Assembly (NCBI GenBank): GCA_031261605.1
Contig: JAISJI010000060.1
Location: 1 to 64,000, forward strand
DNA: 64,000 bases
From: Ignavibacteria bacterium
Lineage (GTDB): Bacteria > Bacteroidota > Ignavibacteria > Kapaibacteriales > UBA2268
Direction: 5' to 3'
The position numbers and the translations under genes are program-made. Below the pieces are notes generated by a model. That model did no database searches. It was not told the DNA's origin and worked only from the letters and a program-made list of their open reading frames with translations. Below are positions 26,883 to 36,790 of the stretch, piece by piece (position 1 is the stretch's first letter; each line of letters opens with the position of its first letter).

Positions 26883-29384
26883 ATGGTTAATTATATGAAA
26901 GAATTTAATAACTCTGAATACTTTTCCGCATACGACTTAGATGCCTTTTTCAGTTGTATAATTGGGCTGGACGGCGATGTCGTGGATTGTAGTGATAATG
27001 CTCCCTCTATGCTCAAAGTAGCGTCAAAGCAAAATGTGATGGATGAGTTTAAAACGTTTTTTCATAAAACAGCAAATAATCTAAAAAGTGGCAGAACTGC
27101 CTGGGATGAGTATTTGTTAGAATGTCTTGAGGAAGGGCAGAAAAGTTTTGAGTTTTTCCTTGTAGATGGAGAAGGTAAGACATTACCCTCTTTTTGTATT
27201 TTGCGGGAAATAAATTACAATTATAGTCCGGCAGTCCAAGCATATTTTTTCAACTTATCTATCATTGCTCCATCGCAAGAGAAATTGCAGAGACGCGAAA
27301 GTATGCTAAGTGCTATTAAGTTTATTGCAGAATTATTGCTTGCTGCTACTGAAGATAATATAGACGAAACAATTAACGAAACACTTGAGCTAATAGCCGG
27401 CTTTGCTAATAGCGATAGGTGCTACATATATAGGAATTTTGGCGACGATATTAGACGCTTCCATATGACGCAATGCTTTGAATGGGTTGCTCCGGGAGTG
27501 GAGCATTGTATAAATAAAGGCATAGTTGCTAATCCGGATTATTTTGAGCCACTGCTTGCTACTTTATCTATCGGTAATTATGTTCATTCAGTTACCAAAC
27601 ACTTAGACGACATTACCCGCTATTTGTTAGACCCGCAAGGTGTGAAGGCGGTATTTATGGCACCAATCTTTGTAGAGGACTTTTTCTGGGGTTTCATTGG
27701 CTTTGATAATTGCACCAATGAACGAATGTGGGATGATTACGAGGTAGAACTATTGTCAAGTTGCGGTATATTGATAGCATCGGCTGCTCAACGGTGCTAC
27801 TTAATACGATCACTTAAATACTCAAATGAACGTTTTGAAGATATAGCACAGAAGTGCAGATTGGTGTTGTGGGAATTGGATGAAAATCAATGCGTATCTT
27901 ATTTGACGGAAGCATACACAGAGGTGACCGGTTTTCCTTTGGATGAGTGTATTGGAAAGCATATGAGCGAGCTTAGCAACTTTGATGAAGCATCGATAGA
28001 TGTAATGGAAGTATTTATGGATGCTCTGAATAAAGAGCCATACGGATTTAAGTTTGAATTTAAGCCAATAACTAAGAATGGCAAGGATGTATGGTTCAGA
28101 ACGTATGCTACGGCTTTTAGAGATGTTGTTGGCGAAAGCAATACTGGCTTCAGGGGCTATCATATTGATATAACAGACGAAAAGATATATAAGAATCAGA
28201 TACTTAAAATGGCTGCCAATGCTAATAATGCTTCCAATAAGGCACAAGCAGCAATCCTTAAAAATAACGTATATATCACTAATATCGGCAACGAGTTGCT
28301 AGAACCAATCAACCAAATAATTAGCAATGCAAGTTTAATACAATTTAATTCAGATACGAAGCCAGAGAATTTTGAATTAGCAAAGCAAATAGATGTAGCG
28401 GCATCGGTATTGCAACGTTTAGTTTCTGATGTGGTAGATACTACGAGCATAGAGGTAGGTAAGATTGAAATAGACAATGAGGTGGTATCAATAAATGAGA
28501 TTATAGCGACGGTGTTAGACCTTACGTCAGAATTGGCGAAGGATAAGTGCATATCCCTTGTTAATACAATACACCCAAATGTTCCACAATATGTCTATAG
28601 CGATACATATCGGCTTACGCAAGTATTAGAAATTTTGATAGATAATGCAATTAAATTTACAGAAGAAGGTGAGATTTCATTAGAATGTTTTGCAACAGAT
28701 TTACTGATAGATAATACATCGCAGATTATATTTAAAATATCGGACACAGGAGTTGGAATGTCGGACGATATGCTGGCAAGTTTATTCGATGCTCACCATC
28801 AGGATAGTATGGACTTCTTCAACACATATTCTGGCGGTGGCTTAGGTCTTACAATAGCAAGAAATTTACTGGATTTGATGGGAGGTAGAATAGATGTTGT
28901 GAGCGAATTGGGCAAGGGTAGCGTCTTTACAGTAACAATTCCAATGAAGATAGAAAAAGATACAAATAAAATTAAGCAAGCAATTGTTCCAATTGACACA
29001 TCAGATAAACAGCCAATTATCCTATTAGTAGAGGATAATGAATTAAATAGAGAGGTAATATCTACAATATTGGATGATTATGGAATGCTTGTGGATGCGG
29101 TGAGTGACGGTAAGACAGCCATTGATAAAGTATCGCATAAGATATACGATTTGATACTAATGGATATAAAAATGGAAGGAATGGACGGCTTAGATACCAC
29201 AAGACGCATCAGAGCATTACCCGCCACACAAAATATCCCAATACTTGCACTTACTGCTTATACTCGCAAAAGCGACATTATTCATAGCATAGAAGCCGGA
29301 ATGAATGAGCATATTAGCAAGCCAATTCGACCACCTGACTTAATAAGAACAATAACCAAGTGGTTGGACATTGCAAAGAAGTAA
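26883..29384 (+). CDS. Hybrid histidine kinase-like protein (GAF-PAS-HATPase-REC) lacking the acceptor histidine
   Basis: An 833-residue cytoplasmic protein without membrane helices. An N-terminal PAS-like region is followed by a GAF domain (about 150-305), a PAS domain with PAC motif (about 315-435), a dimerisation helix, an HATPase domain and a C-terminal receiver (about 715-830). The HATPase has LIDNAIKFTEEGE (N box), ISDTGVGMS (G1) and GGGLGLTIARNLLDLMGG (G2). The receiver has intact VEDN, Asp761 in LMDIKM, and ALTAY. The H box reads NIGNELLEP where kinases have NMSHEIRTP, putting Asn470 at the phosphorylation site. It is transcribed divergently from the flagellar block with a 234-base gap. 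Signal and partner are unknown. Confidence 0.9.
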   Translation: MVNYMKEFNNSEYFSAYDLDAFFSCIIGLDGDVVDCSDNAPSMLKVASKQNVMDEFKTFFHKTANNLKSGRTAWDEYLLECLEEGQKSFEFFLVDGEGKTLPSFCILREINYNYSPAVQAYFFNLSIIAPSQEKLQRRESMLSAIKFIAELLLAATEDNIDETINETLELIAGFANSDRCYIYRNFGDDIRRFHMTQCFEWVAPGVEHCINKGIVANPDYFEPLLATLSIGNYVHSVTKHLDDITRYLLDPQGVKAVFMAPIFVEDFFWGFIGFDNCTNERMWDDYEVELLSSCGILIASAAQRCYLIRSLKYSNERFEDIAQKCRLVLWELDENQCVSYLTEAYTEVTGFPLDECIGKHMSELSNFDEASIDVMEVFMDALNKEPYGFKFEFKPITKNGKDVWFRTYATAFRDVVGESNTGFRGYHIDITDEKIYKNQILKMAANANNASNKAQAAILKNNVYITNIGNELLEPINQIISNASLIQFNSDTKPENFELAKQIDVAASVLQRLVSDVVDTTSIEVGKIEIDNEVVSINEIIATVLDLTSELAKDKCISLVNTIHPNVPQYVYSDTYRLTQVLEILIDNAIKFTEEGEISLECFATDLLIDNTSQIIFKISDTGVGMSDDMLASLFDAHHQDSMDFFNTYSGGGLGLTIARNLLDLMGGRIDVVSELGKGSVFTVTIPMKIEKDTNKIKQAIVPIDTSDKQPIILLVEDNELNREVISTILDDYGMLVDAVSDGKTAIDKVSHKIYDLILMDIKMEGMDGLDTTRRIRALPATQNIPILALTAYTRKSDIIHSIEAGMNEHISKPIRPPDLIRTITKWLDIAKK

Positions 29385-29438
29385 ATTTTGTATTGTCCGC
29401 CTAATTCCTATATACCAATATTATATATCCGTTAAACA

Positions 29439-30851
29439 ATGAAACCATATACTACATTTCGTCAGAATGTATTAGATAAAAAACAAACTTGTGTCGACCA
29501 AACGCAACAAGTATTAAACGAAATAGATAAGTGTAAAGACGATAATTACTTCTTAGAAATAAATGAAGATGCACTTGTTTCGGCTGCTGAATCCGATAAA
29601 CGCTTCCAAAATGGTAATCCACGCCCATTGGAAGGAATGCTTGTCGGCGTTAAGGATAACATTTCCGTTATCGGAATGAAGGCGACTTGTGCCTCTAAGA
29701 TGCTCGCAACATATCGTCCTGTCTATGATGCAACTGCTATAAAGCGAATCAAAGATGCGGGTGCTATTCTCCTCGGCAAGACCAATATGGATGAATTTGC
29801 AATGGGTTCATCCAATGAGACATCATACTTTGGCGGATGTAAGAATCCGGTGAATGATGAATATGTTACCGGTGGTTCTTCCGGTGGCTCTGCAGGAGCA
29901 GTAGCACTTGGACTTACACATACCGCACTTGGCACTGATACCGGTGGCTCTATACGTCAGCCGGCGTCTTTATGTGGAACGGTGGGATTTAAGCCAACTT
30001 ATGGACGTGTTTCGCGCTTCGGATTAATCGCTTTCGCTTCCTCATTAGACCAGATAGGCACGCTATCTGCAAATGTGGATGATACCGCTTTGCTATTCGA
30101 TACGATGAGCGGCATAGATGCTAATGACTCCACCACTGCAAATTTACCTCCAGCCAATACTTATGCGGAGATAAATCAACCACTTCCAACACAATTCAAT
30201 GTTGGATTAATCCCCGACACCATACTTAAAAATTGTAGCGAGGATGTTCTAAATAACTATCACCAGCAATTAGATAAGTTACGCAATATGGGAGCAATAT
30301 TCCATCCATTAGAGTTCCACTTCATTGACGTTTGCGTTCCTACATACATCGTTCTCACAACATCCGAAGCATCCAGCAACTTAGCGCGTTTGGATGGCAT
30401 AAAATTTGGGCATAGAGCACAGACCCATACTCCAGAAGAATACGCAGATGTAGTAGCACTCACCCGCGGCGAAGGATTTGGCAGAGAAGTAAAACGGCGT
30501 TTGATTATGGGAACAATAATACTTACCAATGGCGATGGCAAGAATTATGTCTCAAAAGCAAGGAAGTTACGCTCACTGATACGCAAAAATGTCCTCGAAG
30601 CATTCGAGCAAGTGGATATAATATTTTTGCCAACAACCACCTCAACCGCATTCAAATGCAATGAACATACCGCTGACCCAGTAGCGATGTATCTGTCAGA
30701 TTTCTTTACCACATTAGCCAATCTATCAGGCATACCAGCCATATCAGTTCCAACAGGTAATGCACCAAACGGACTTCCAATAGGAATGCAATTCCAAGCG
30801 AAGCCGTGGAATGAGAGTGCTTTATTCAGATTTGCAAAGCAATTAATGTAA
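29439..30851 (+). CDS. gatA: Asp/Glu-tRNA(Asn/Gln) amidotransferase subunit A
   Basis: A 470-residue amidase-signature enzyme. The catalytic Lys is in MLVGVKDNISV (about residue 73). The Gly/Ser-rich core VTGGSSGGSAGAVALG and LGTDTGGSIRQPASLCG carry the two catalytic serines. It liberates ammonia from glutamine for GatB to convert Glu-tRNA(Gln) or Asp-tRNA(Asn), so the organism probably lacks GlnRS and/or AsnRS. gatB and gatC are not adjacent. The length is standard. Confidence 0.95.
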   Translation: MKPYTTFRQNVLDKKQTCVDQTQQVLNEIDKCKDDNYFLEINEDALVSAAESDKRFQNGNPRPLEGMLVGVKDNISVIGMKATCASKMLATYRPVYDATAIKRIKDAGAILLGKTNMDEFAMGSSNETSYFGGCKNPVNDEYVTGGSSGGSAGAVALGLTHTALGTDTGGSIRQPASLCGTVGFKPTYGRVSRFGLIAFASSLDQIGTLSANVDDTALLFDTMSGIDANDSTTANLPPANTYAEINQPLPTQFNVGLIPDTILKNCSEDVLNNYHQQLDKLRNMGAIFHPLEFHFIDVCVPTYIVLTTSEASSNLARLDGIKFGHRAQTHTPEEYADVVALTRGEGFGREVKRRLIMGTIILTNGDGKNYVSKARKLRSLIRKNVLEAFEQVDIIFLPTTTSTAFKCNEHTADPVAMYLSDFFTTLANLSGIPAISVPTGNAPNGLPIGMQFQAKPWNESALFRFAKQLM

Positions 30852-30872
30852 AACCGGAACTACTAACTTATT

Positions 30873-31925
30873 ATGAATATACAAGAACTTAGAAATATAT
30901 TAGAAGGAGTGAATGACCCCGATTTGGGACTCTCTCTTAGGGAATTGAACGCAATAGAGGATGTTTCCGAAGTCAATGGTGGCTATGTAGTGAAACTACT
31001 ATTGCCCGGTCCGACTACATATCTAAATTCGGATTATTGGAAGATATTGTTGAAAGTATTGCCGTCCGATGTGATGGATAAATTGCAAATTGAAATTACT
31101 GAGGATACAAGTAAATTAAGGAAACGCAATGGTAAATTAAGCAATATCAAGCATATAATCTCTGTTGCTTCAGGCAAAGGCGGTGTAGGTAAGTCAACCA
31201 TTGCTGCAAATATTGCAGTGGAACTCGCAGCACAAGGTGCAAAAGTCGGAATACTTGATAGCGATATTTATGGTCCCAGCCAAACGATAATGTTTGGTGT
31301 AGAGAATGAGGTAATGGAAGCAGAAACAGACCAACACGGTAGAACAATCGCCTATCCAGTTGAAAAATATGGTGTTAAAGTTGCTTCTATTGGCTTTGTG
31401 ATTGGTAAGGAACGCGCCGCTGCACTGCGAGGTCCTATGTTATCGCAAGTGTTTTCAATGTTTTACGAGCAAATTGAATGGGGCGAATTAGATTATCTTA
31501 TTTTTGATTTACCTCCCGGCACCGGCGATATACATTTGACATTTATACAAAAGATGCAACCGGATGGCTCAATACTCGTTACAACACCGCAGGACATTTC
31601 ATTAGCGGATGTAAGACGCGGTGCTGATTTGTTTAAGCAAATGAATGTGAATATATTGGGCATTGTGGAGAATATGAGTTACTTTATTCCGCCGGATGCT
31701 CCCGATAAGAAGTATTACATATTTGGGCAAGATGGTGCAAAAAAAATAGCCATAGAACTTGGCTTACAAATGCTTGGTGAAGTGCCTTTTACGATTGAAA
31801 TGCGTGAAGATAGCGACAGTGGTAAGCCGATAGTAATCAATGAAAATGCTGGTTACCAGCGAGAGGTTTTGCGGGATATTACAGCAACTATGATAAGTCA
31901 GTTGCGTAGGAAAAATATGCAATAA
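30873..31925 (+). CDS. Mrp/NBP35-family iron-sulfur carrier ATPase
   Basis: A 350-residue protein with an N-terminal MIP18/DUF59 domain (about 1-85, including [12 protein letters not shown]) and a P-loop ATPase with [14 protein letters not shown] (about 95-108) and [14 protein letters not shown]. It is a probable Fe-S cluster carrier or assembly factor. The C-terminal CxxC seen in many Mrp/ApbC proteins is replaced by [15 protein letters not shown], a pattern I associate with Bacteroidota homologues. It lies 21 bases after gatA. Confidence 0.92.
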   Translation: MNIQELRNILEGVNDPDLGLSLRELNAIEDVSEVNGGYVVKLLLPGPTTYLNSDYWKILLKVLPSDVMDKLQIEITEDTSKLRKRNGKLSNIKHIISVASGKGGVGKSTIAANIAVELAAQGAKVGILDSDIYGPSQTIMFGVENEVMEAETDQHGRTIAYPVEKYGVKVASIGFVIGKERAAALRGPMLSQVFSMFYEQIEWGELDYLIFDLPPGTGDIHLTFIQKMQPDGSILVTTPQDISLADVRRGADLFKQMNVNILGIVENMSYFIPPDAPDKKYYIFGQDGAKKIAIELGLQMLGEVPFTIEMREDSDSGKPIVINENAGYQREVLRDITATMISQLRRKNMQ

Positions 31926-31975
31926 CCCGTTTTTCATTCAATAATTTATACAATTTTAATCAATTAATCATTCTT

Positions 31976-32632
31976 ATGGAGTTTATACAACTTATAATAG
32001 ATTTTATTTTGCATATAGACGTGCATTTGGCACAACTTGTGGCTGATTACGGCACGTGGGTATATGCAATCCTTTTTGTAATCATATTTTGCGAAACCGG
32101 CTTAGTAGTCACACCATTCTTACCCGGCGATAGTTTGTTATTTATGGCTGGAGCATTATCCGCAATACCCGGCAGTGCAATAGAAGCAGAGGTAATGGTT
32201 GGAATATTGATAGTGGCAGCGGTTGGCGGTGATGCCCTGAATTACACTATTGGAAAGTTCTTCGGGAAGAAACTATTTAGCAATCCGGACTCAAAAATAT
32301 TTAAGCAGAAGTATTTGAAAAAGACAGAAGATTTTTACGCAAAATATGGTGGTAAGACCATCTTCCTTGCGCGCTTCGTGCCGATAGTTCGCACATTCGC
32401 ACCATTTGTCGCAGGTATGGGTAAGATGTCCTACAAGCGTTTTGGCACATTCAATATTGTTGGCGGTATCTGCTGGGTATCGCTATTTACCTTTGCCGGA
32501 AAACTCTTTGGCAACATAGATATTGTGCAGAGAAACTTAAAACTTATCGTTGTTGCGATTATTATGATATCGGTTATGCCAGCTGTGATAGAAGTTATAC
32601 GCGAGAAAAGAAAAGCCAAAGCGAGCGTTTAA
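31976..32632 (+). CDS. DedA-family membrane protein
   Basis: A 218-residue inner-membrane protein with about five helices. The family motifs [19 protein letters not shown] (about 40-58) and [20 protein letters not shown] (about 125-144) contain the conserved Glu, Asp and Arg residues needed by DedA proteins, which act in lipid scrambling and membrane homeostasis. It probably forms an operon with gatA and the Mrp gene (50-base gap). Confidence 0.92.
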   Translation: MEFIQLIIDFILHIDVHLAQLVADYGTWVYAILFVIIFCETGLVVTPFLPGDSLLFMAGALSAIPGSAIEAEVMVGILIVAAVGGDALNYTIGKFFGKKLFSNPDSKIFKQKYLKKTEDFYAKYGGKTIFLARFVPIVRTFAPFVAGMGKMSYKRFGTFNIVGGICWVSLFTFAGKLFGNIDIVQRNLKLIVVAIIMISVMPAVIEVIREKRKAKASV

Positions 32633-32680
32633 ATAATCCGTCTTTATCTGAACTATGATTATATATACGGAAAAACAAAA

Positions 32681-33019
32681 ATGAAAAAAGTATTAATCAC
32701 AATAGCAATTATATTCGCTACAACATTAACGCTATCCGCTCAATTCAGCGGTGGTAGCGGCACACAAGCCGACCCATATCAGATTACCAGCAAGGCGGAT
32801 ATGGAGGAGTTGGCGGATTATGTCGGCACAATAACAAATTGCGTCAATATAGGGAATATTATTTCAGGGGGAGATGCGGCAGGAATTGTTGGTTATATGG
32901 ATTTTCTGTCAGATAATGCAACAATTTCTAATTGTGTAAATACTGGCTACGTAAAAGGAGTGAATGTAGGGGGAATTATTGGAGTTATGTACACTCAAGT
33001 AAATATTAGAAGTAAATGA
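32681..33019 (+). pseudogene. Internally deleted/truncated copy of the GLUG-repeat secreted protein
   Basis: 112 residues. The first 42 align closely with the 295-residue protein at 49488-50375: a signal peptide ending LSAQ, then FSGGSGTQ-DPYQITSKADM. The long middle found in that paralogue is absent, and the sequence jumps from MEELADYV to repeat units such as GTITNCVNIGNI and NATISNCVNTGYVKGVNVGG. It then stops at 33017-33019 beside a short palindrome. I infer an internal deletion plus C-terminal loss. The frame is open, so a short secreted peptide could still be made. Confidence 0.6.
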
Positions 33020-33020
33020 G

Positions 33021-33041
33021 ATTGCGGAGCAAGCCCGCAAT
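33021..33041. repeat. Short palindromic element directly after the truncated gene
   Basis: ATTGCGG (33021-33027) and CCGCAAT (33035-33041) form a 7-bp perfect inverted repeat around a 7-base loop, inside TGAGATTGCGGAGCAAG and CCCGCAATGACA. It resembles REP-like elements. There is no T-tract, so it is a poor intrinsic terminator. Confidence 0.6.
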
Positions 33042-33085
33042 GACAATACAATTAAATAAAGAAAATTTAAATTCAATATATAACA

Positions 33086-34456
33086 ATGAAAAAAATACTA
33101 ATACCTATCATTATCGCTCTTAGCGTAATCGTTCCATATATCTCTATGGCTACTCCTTTCAACACATACGTTGTGCCACTAAGCAGGATGTTTAGCAAGG
33201 ACTTATTTGATTTGAATGCCCAGCCAATGCTTTCACCAACCGTGCAGGTGGTTAATGCAACGGCTAATGCCGGCTTCTTCCATTCGGCATATATTCCGCA
33301 TAAAGTGGATAAGCCGTATTTTCGCCTATCAGGTAATTTTATGATGGGACACGTCCGAAATGATATGAAGGAATTTTCGCCAAGTATCCCTACGAGAGAG
33401 TATAACAATGCTGATGTTGGGAAATATATCACTTTTGGCATAACTCCTCCATATTATAGTATCATAGATACTGCTGGATTTATTAATTATCTGTTCCAAA
33501 ACTTGCTATATATCGGCATTGCTGATGGCTCTATAAAGGTGCCGGGCAAAAGTGCTACTGCGCTTGGTGGAGCAGGTGCTACTATTGATTTGCGTGAGAA
33601 CAATGCGCTACTTACAGCATTGCAAAAGCATCCACTATACAATTTACTATCGGCTGCTTCATCTGAACAACTTGCTATGCTTGAGGGAGTTATCCAATCA
33701 ATACCAGATTTTTATGTATTTCCTTCTGGTGGTGATATATCCAATATGGCTGCAGGAGTTCCGCAATTGGAAGTCGGCTCGCTATGGGGAACAGAATTGT
33801 TAATCCGCTATATCCCAAAAGTTAATTTAGGTCAATGGGTCGGCGATTTCTCCTTCTGGGGCATTGGACTTAAACATAGCATTTCCCAATACTTCTGGGA
33901 TGACCCAAATAGAGATGGCAATGCTAATGAGAGACCGGACATTGCTCCGTTTGACCTATCCATACAAGCAGTAATACAAGGCACTTCATTAGAAAACGAA
34001 GTAGGAATTACCGAAGTCGCTCTCAAAGCCGATGCAAGCATTATAGATATAAATATCCACTTCAGCAAAAATTTCAATAATTGGTTTGAACTATATACCG
34101 GTCTAAGTTATGAACGCACCAAAATTGATGGCTCGTGTTCATACCTGCTACCTGTCCAATTGCAAGCGCCTCTTGGGCTAATGACTTGGGAATATCCAGA
34201 CCCACCAGACCCAAATAATCCGTATTCACGGCATGGAACCGGTGCTATCATTAAAGCCCCGGGTAATCTCGGACCAAATGGCGAATGGGAGTTCCCTGGT
34301 GATGATGTATTCCAGACCTCCGATGTATCCATTACGGACTCGCAAGTAAAATGGGTTATCGGTGCAAATAAGAATATCGGACCGGTTACTATTTATGTGG
34401 ATTACAGCGTCAGCAAGTTCAATATCTTCTGCGGTGGAATTCAATACAGATTCTAA
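33086..34456 (+). CDS. Outer-membrane beta-barrel-like protein (DUF6588-like)
   Basis: A 456-residue exported protein with an N-terminal signal peptide (about 1-22, ending near SMA). Alternating hydrophobic strands dominate the second half (for example VNLGQWVGDFSFWGIGLKHS, WFELYTGLSYERTKI and VTIYVDYSVSKFNIFCGGIQ) and the protein ends in the aromatic YRF, as outer-membrane barrels do. The pattern resembles the DUF6588 group of Bacteroidota. Function unknown. Its stop overlaps the convergent prmC stop by 4 bases. Confidence 0.65.
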   Translation: MKKILIPIIIALSVIVPYISMATPFNTYVVPLSRMFSKDLFDLNAQPMLSPTVQVVNATANAGFFHSAYIPHKVDKPYFRLSGNFMMGHVRNDMKEFSPSIPTREYNNADVGKYITFGITPPYYSIIDTAGFINYLFQNLLYIGIADGSIKVPGKSATALGGAGATIDLRENNALLTALQKHPLYNLLSAASSEQLAMLEGVIQSIPDFYVFPSGGDISNMAAGVPQLEVGSLWGTELLIRYIPKVNLGQWVGDFSFWGIGLKHSISQYFWDDPNRDGNANERPDIAPFDLSIQAVIQGTSLENEVGITEVALKADASIIDINIHFSKNFNNWFELYTGLSYERTKIDGSCSYLLPVQLQAPLGLMTWEYPDPPDPNNPYSRHGTGAIIKAPGNLGPNGEWEFPGDDVFQTSDVSITDSQVKWVIGANKNIGPVTIYVDYSVSKFNIFCGGIQYRF

Positions 34457-35283
34457 TTTTGTCTTATACATACAAATCGGTCAATACCTGCAAAGTCCTT
34501 GATAACATTGGCTTTGTAGCCGATGCTGTTGTATATTTCGCATATTTCATTCGCTTGATTTATACCGCATTCAAAATATAACTTTCCGCTATCAGATAGC
34601 CAATCCATAATTTTCTGCGATATGGTGCGATAGTAAGTGAGTCCATCGTTGCCATCGGTCAATGCTATTTTTGGCTCAAAGTATAGTTCCGGCTCCAACT
34701 TCGCATAATCGGATTGGCTAATATATGGCGGATTGCAAACTATGAGTTCATTCTTTGTGTTTTGCGAGTAATCCGCTATATTCTGCTGAATAAATCGGAC
34801 ATTTTTTATATTCAACCGCTTCGTATTCTCATTCGCCAATTCAATAGCATCCTTGCTAATGTCAATACCGACTACATTTGCCGATGGATAATACTTCGCT
34901 AATGCCAATGCTATACATCCACCTCCAGTGCATAAATCCAATATATGTCTCGCTTTCGTTTCGCTATTTATGATAATATCAACAAGTTGTTCTGTCTCGG
35001 GACGTGGTATTAATGCGGCGTTGGTAACTTTGAGTTCTATATTGTGGAATGGAATTGTAGCGAGCAAATACTGCAATGGAACATACTTGCATCGCTCTGC
35101 CACCAGCGCATTATACGCATCTATTATATCTGCCGTTACCTCAACCGCTTGGTTAAGACGCAGCGAAATAGATGATAGATTTGCAACTTTTCTAAGAAGC
35201 AACTCAGCGTTCAACTCTGGCGAATCTACATCGCAATTCTGCAACTCCGCTGTTGCCGACAAAAGTAATTCTCTATATTGCAT
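34453..35283 (-). CDS. prmC: Peptide chain release factor glutamine methyltransferase PrmC
   Basis: A 276-residue SAM-dependent enzyme that methylates the GGQ glutamine of RF1/RF2. It has the N-terminal helical domain, the PLQYLLATIPFHNIELKV segment, the SAM motif ILDLCTGGGCIALALAKYY (about 115-133) and the catalytic NPPY in IVCNPPYISQSDY (about 183). The ending FAGIDRFVCIRQN is family-like. It is convergent with the barrel protein. Confidence 0.94.
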   Translation of the reverse strand: MQYRELLLSATAELQNCDVDSPELNAELLLRKVANLSSISLRLNQAVEVTADIIDAYNALVAERCKYVPLQYLLATIPFHNIELKVTNAALIPRPETEQLVDIIINSETKARHILDLCTGGGCIALALAKYYPSANVVGIDISKDAIELANENTKRLNIKNVRFIQQNIADYSQNTKNELIVCNPPYISQSDYAKLEPELYFEPKIALTDGNDGLTYYRTISQKIMDWLSDSGKLYFECGINQANEICEIYNSIGYKANVIKDFAGIDRFVCIRQN

Positions 35284-35337
35284 ATTTTCACCATTTGAGA
35301 GTTAAATTACTTCGGACTTAGAATATGTCAATATAAC

Positions 35338-36594
35338 CTACTCCCCGAAAGTAATTTTTTCTTGCAGCAAATTTTTACGTGTTTGTATCTTTATTCGCAG
35401 ATATTCCATTGGTTTTGCTCCTTTTATTCTATTGCAAGAACCACAGAGTAACTGATAATTTTCGTAGTAATCGCCTCCGCCTTTCGCTTTCGGAATTATG
35501 TGGTCTATTTCCATATCTTTCATTAGATAATCATTTCCACATCCATTACACTTGCCATTTTGTTCTTTATATAGGCGTTCTTTTATTGGTTTTGATGGTT
35601 CTACTTTTTGTATATCTGTGCGTTGCGGAATTATCTCTGTGTGCACGAATTTTTTAAACATCCCCGCATCATCGCTCAGCCGTTCAACTAAAATACTAGC
35701 GGCTTGTTTTTCTATATCAATACCAATCCACTTCCTACCTAACTGCTGTGCAGCAACGCAAGTAGTAGCACAGCCACAAAACGGGTCCATAACTATATCG
35801 CCTTCGTTTGAAGATGCTTTAATGATGCGCTGCAAAAGTGCAAGCGGTTTCTGTGTTGGATAACCGGTGGCTTCTTTATATGTTTTGTTCAAAATAGGGA
35901 TATTCCAGTAATCGGGAATAAGTTTTCCATCGTCTTTCATATAAGTTTTTGTAATCCTTCCGTCAGACAAAGAATTTTCTTTGTATCTCCTACCTTCATT
36001 ATCTATTTTGTTAAATCTCTTTATTGTAGCATCGGCAAATGGCATATAAACCTTGTTAAAAATATAGTCCTGACTCTTTGTATAAAATAAAATAACATCA
36101 TGTTTCTTTTGCCAGTGTTTTGCTGAATCAGTTCCTCCTGTATAACACCATACAATCTCATTTTGGAAATTCTTTCTGCCGAAAATTTCATCTAATAGTC
36201 CTTTCAAATAATGGCTCGCTGTCGGGTCGCAATGCAAATACAAACTGCCCGTATCCTTTAATATTCTGTGCATTTCTATGATTCGCTGTGCCATATAAGT
36301 TAAATATGCAGACATTGCTTTGCTGTGCATCAAGCCAGTAGAAGCAATAAAATCTGTCAATGCCGGATAATTCTCTGCCAAAGTATCAAGATACGCTTCG
36401 TTCACATCTTGCCAAGTCCACATATCCTTGAAACTCGAGCCGGCTGCTTTGCTACCTATTGGTGCGGAATATGTTCGCTTGCTATTAAATGGCGGGTCAA
36501 GATATATCAAATCCACCAAATCGCTATTCAAGCCATTTAGTATGAACAGATTGTCGTTGGTGTATAGTGTATTTGTGAAGTTGTCTTCTGGCAT
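35338..36594 (-). CDS. DNA N4/N6 methyltransferase fused to an HNH nuclease-like domain
   Basis: A 418-residue fusion. The methyltransferase part (about 1-300) has the catalytic DPPF at residues 33-36 and the SAM-binding DPFCGCATTCVAAQQLGRKW (about 265) in beta-class order (motif IV before motif I). The C-terminal part (about 340-400) is HNH-like: a CNGCG zinc knuckle, MEIDHIIPKAKGGGDYYENY and a second LLCGSCNRIKGAKP knuckle, giving the D-H, N and Cys4 elements. No separate restriction gene is adjacent. It could be a single-chain modification/restriction enzyme or a methyltransferase with an HNH targeting domain. It is transcribed alone, with a 55-base gap to prmC. Confidence 0.88.
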   Translation of the reverse strand: MPEDNFTNTLYTNDNLFILNGLNSDLVDLIYLDPPFNSKRTYSAPIGSKAAGSSFKDMWTWQDVNEAYLDTLAENYPALTDFIASTGLMHSKAMSAYLTYMAQRIIEMHRILKDTGSLYLHCDPTASHYLKGLLDEIFGRKNFQNEIVWCYTGGTDSAKHWQKKHDVILFYTKSQDYIFNKVYMPFADATIKRFNKIDNEGRRYKENSLSDGRITKTYMKDDGKLIPDYWNIPILNKTYKEATGYPTQKPLALLQRIIKASSNEGDIVMDPFCGCATTCVAAQQLGRKWIGIDIEKQAASILVERLSDDAGMFKKFVHTEIIPQRTDIQKVEPSKPIKERLYKEQNGKCNGCGNDYLMKDMEIDHIIPKAKGGGDYYENYQLLCGSCNRIKGAKPMEYLRIKIQTRKNLLQEKITFGE

Positions 36595-36790
36595 ATTGTT
36601 TTTGTTGTTGTTATTTAAAAGTCCATCCCAACAAAGAAGTGGCTAACGATTTTATTTAATCATACAAAGATACGCATTTATCGCAAAAAAAATATTACAT
36701 AAAAAGCCGTTTTTTTAGTAAATCTGCTAAGAAATTAATATATTGCATTTATTATTTTATGTATAGTCAAATATTTTTACGCTATCAACA

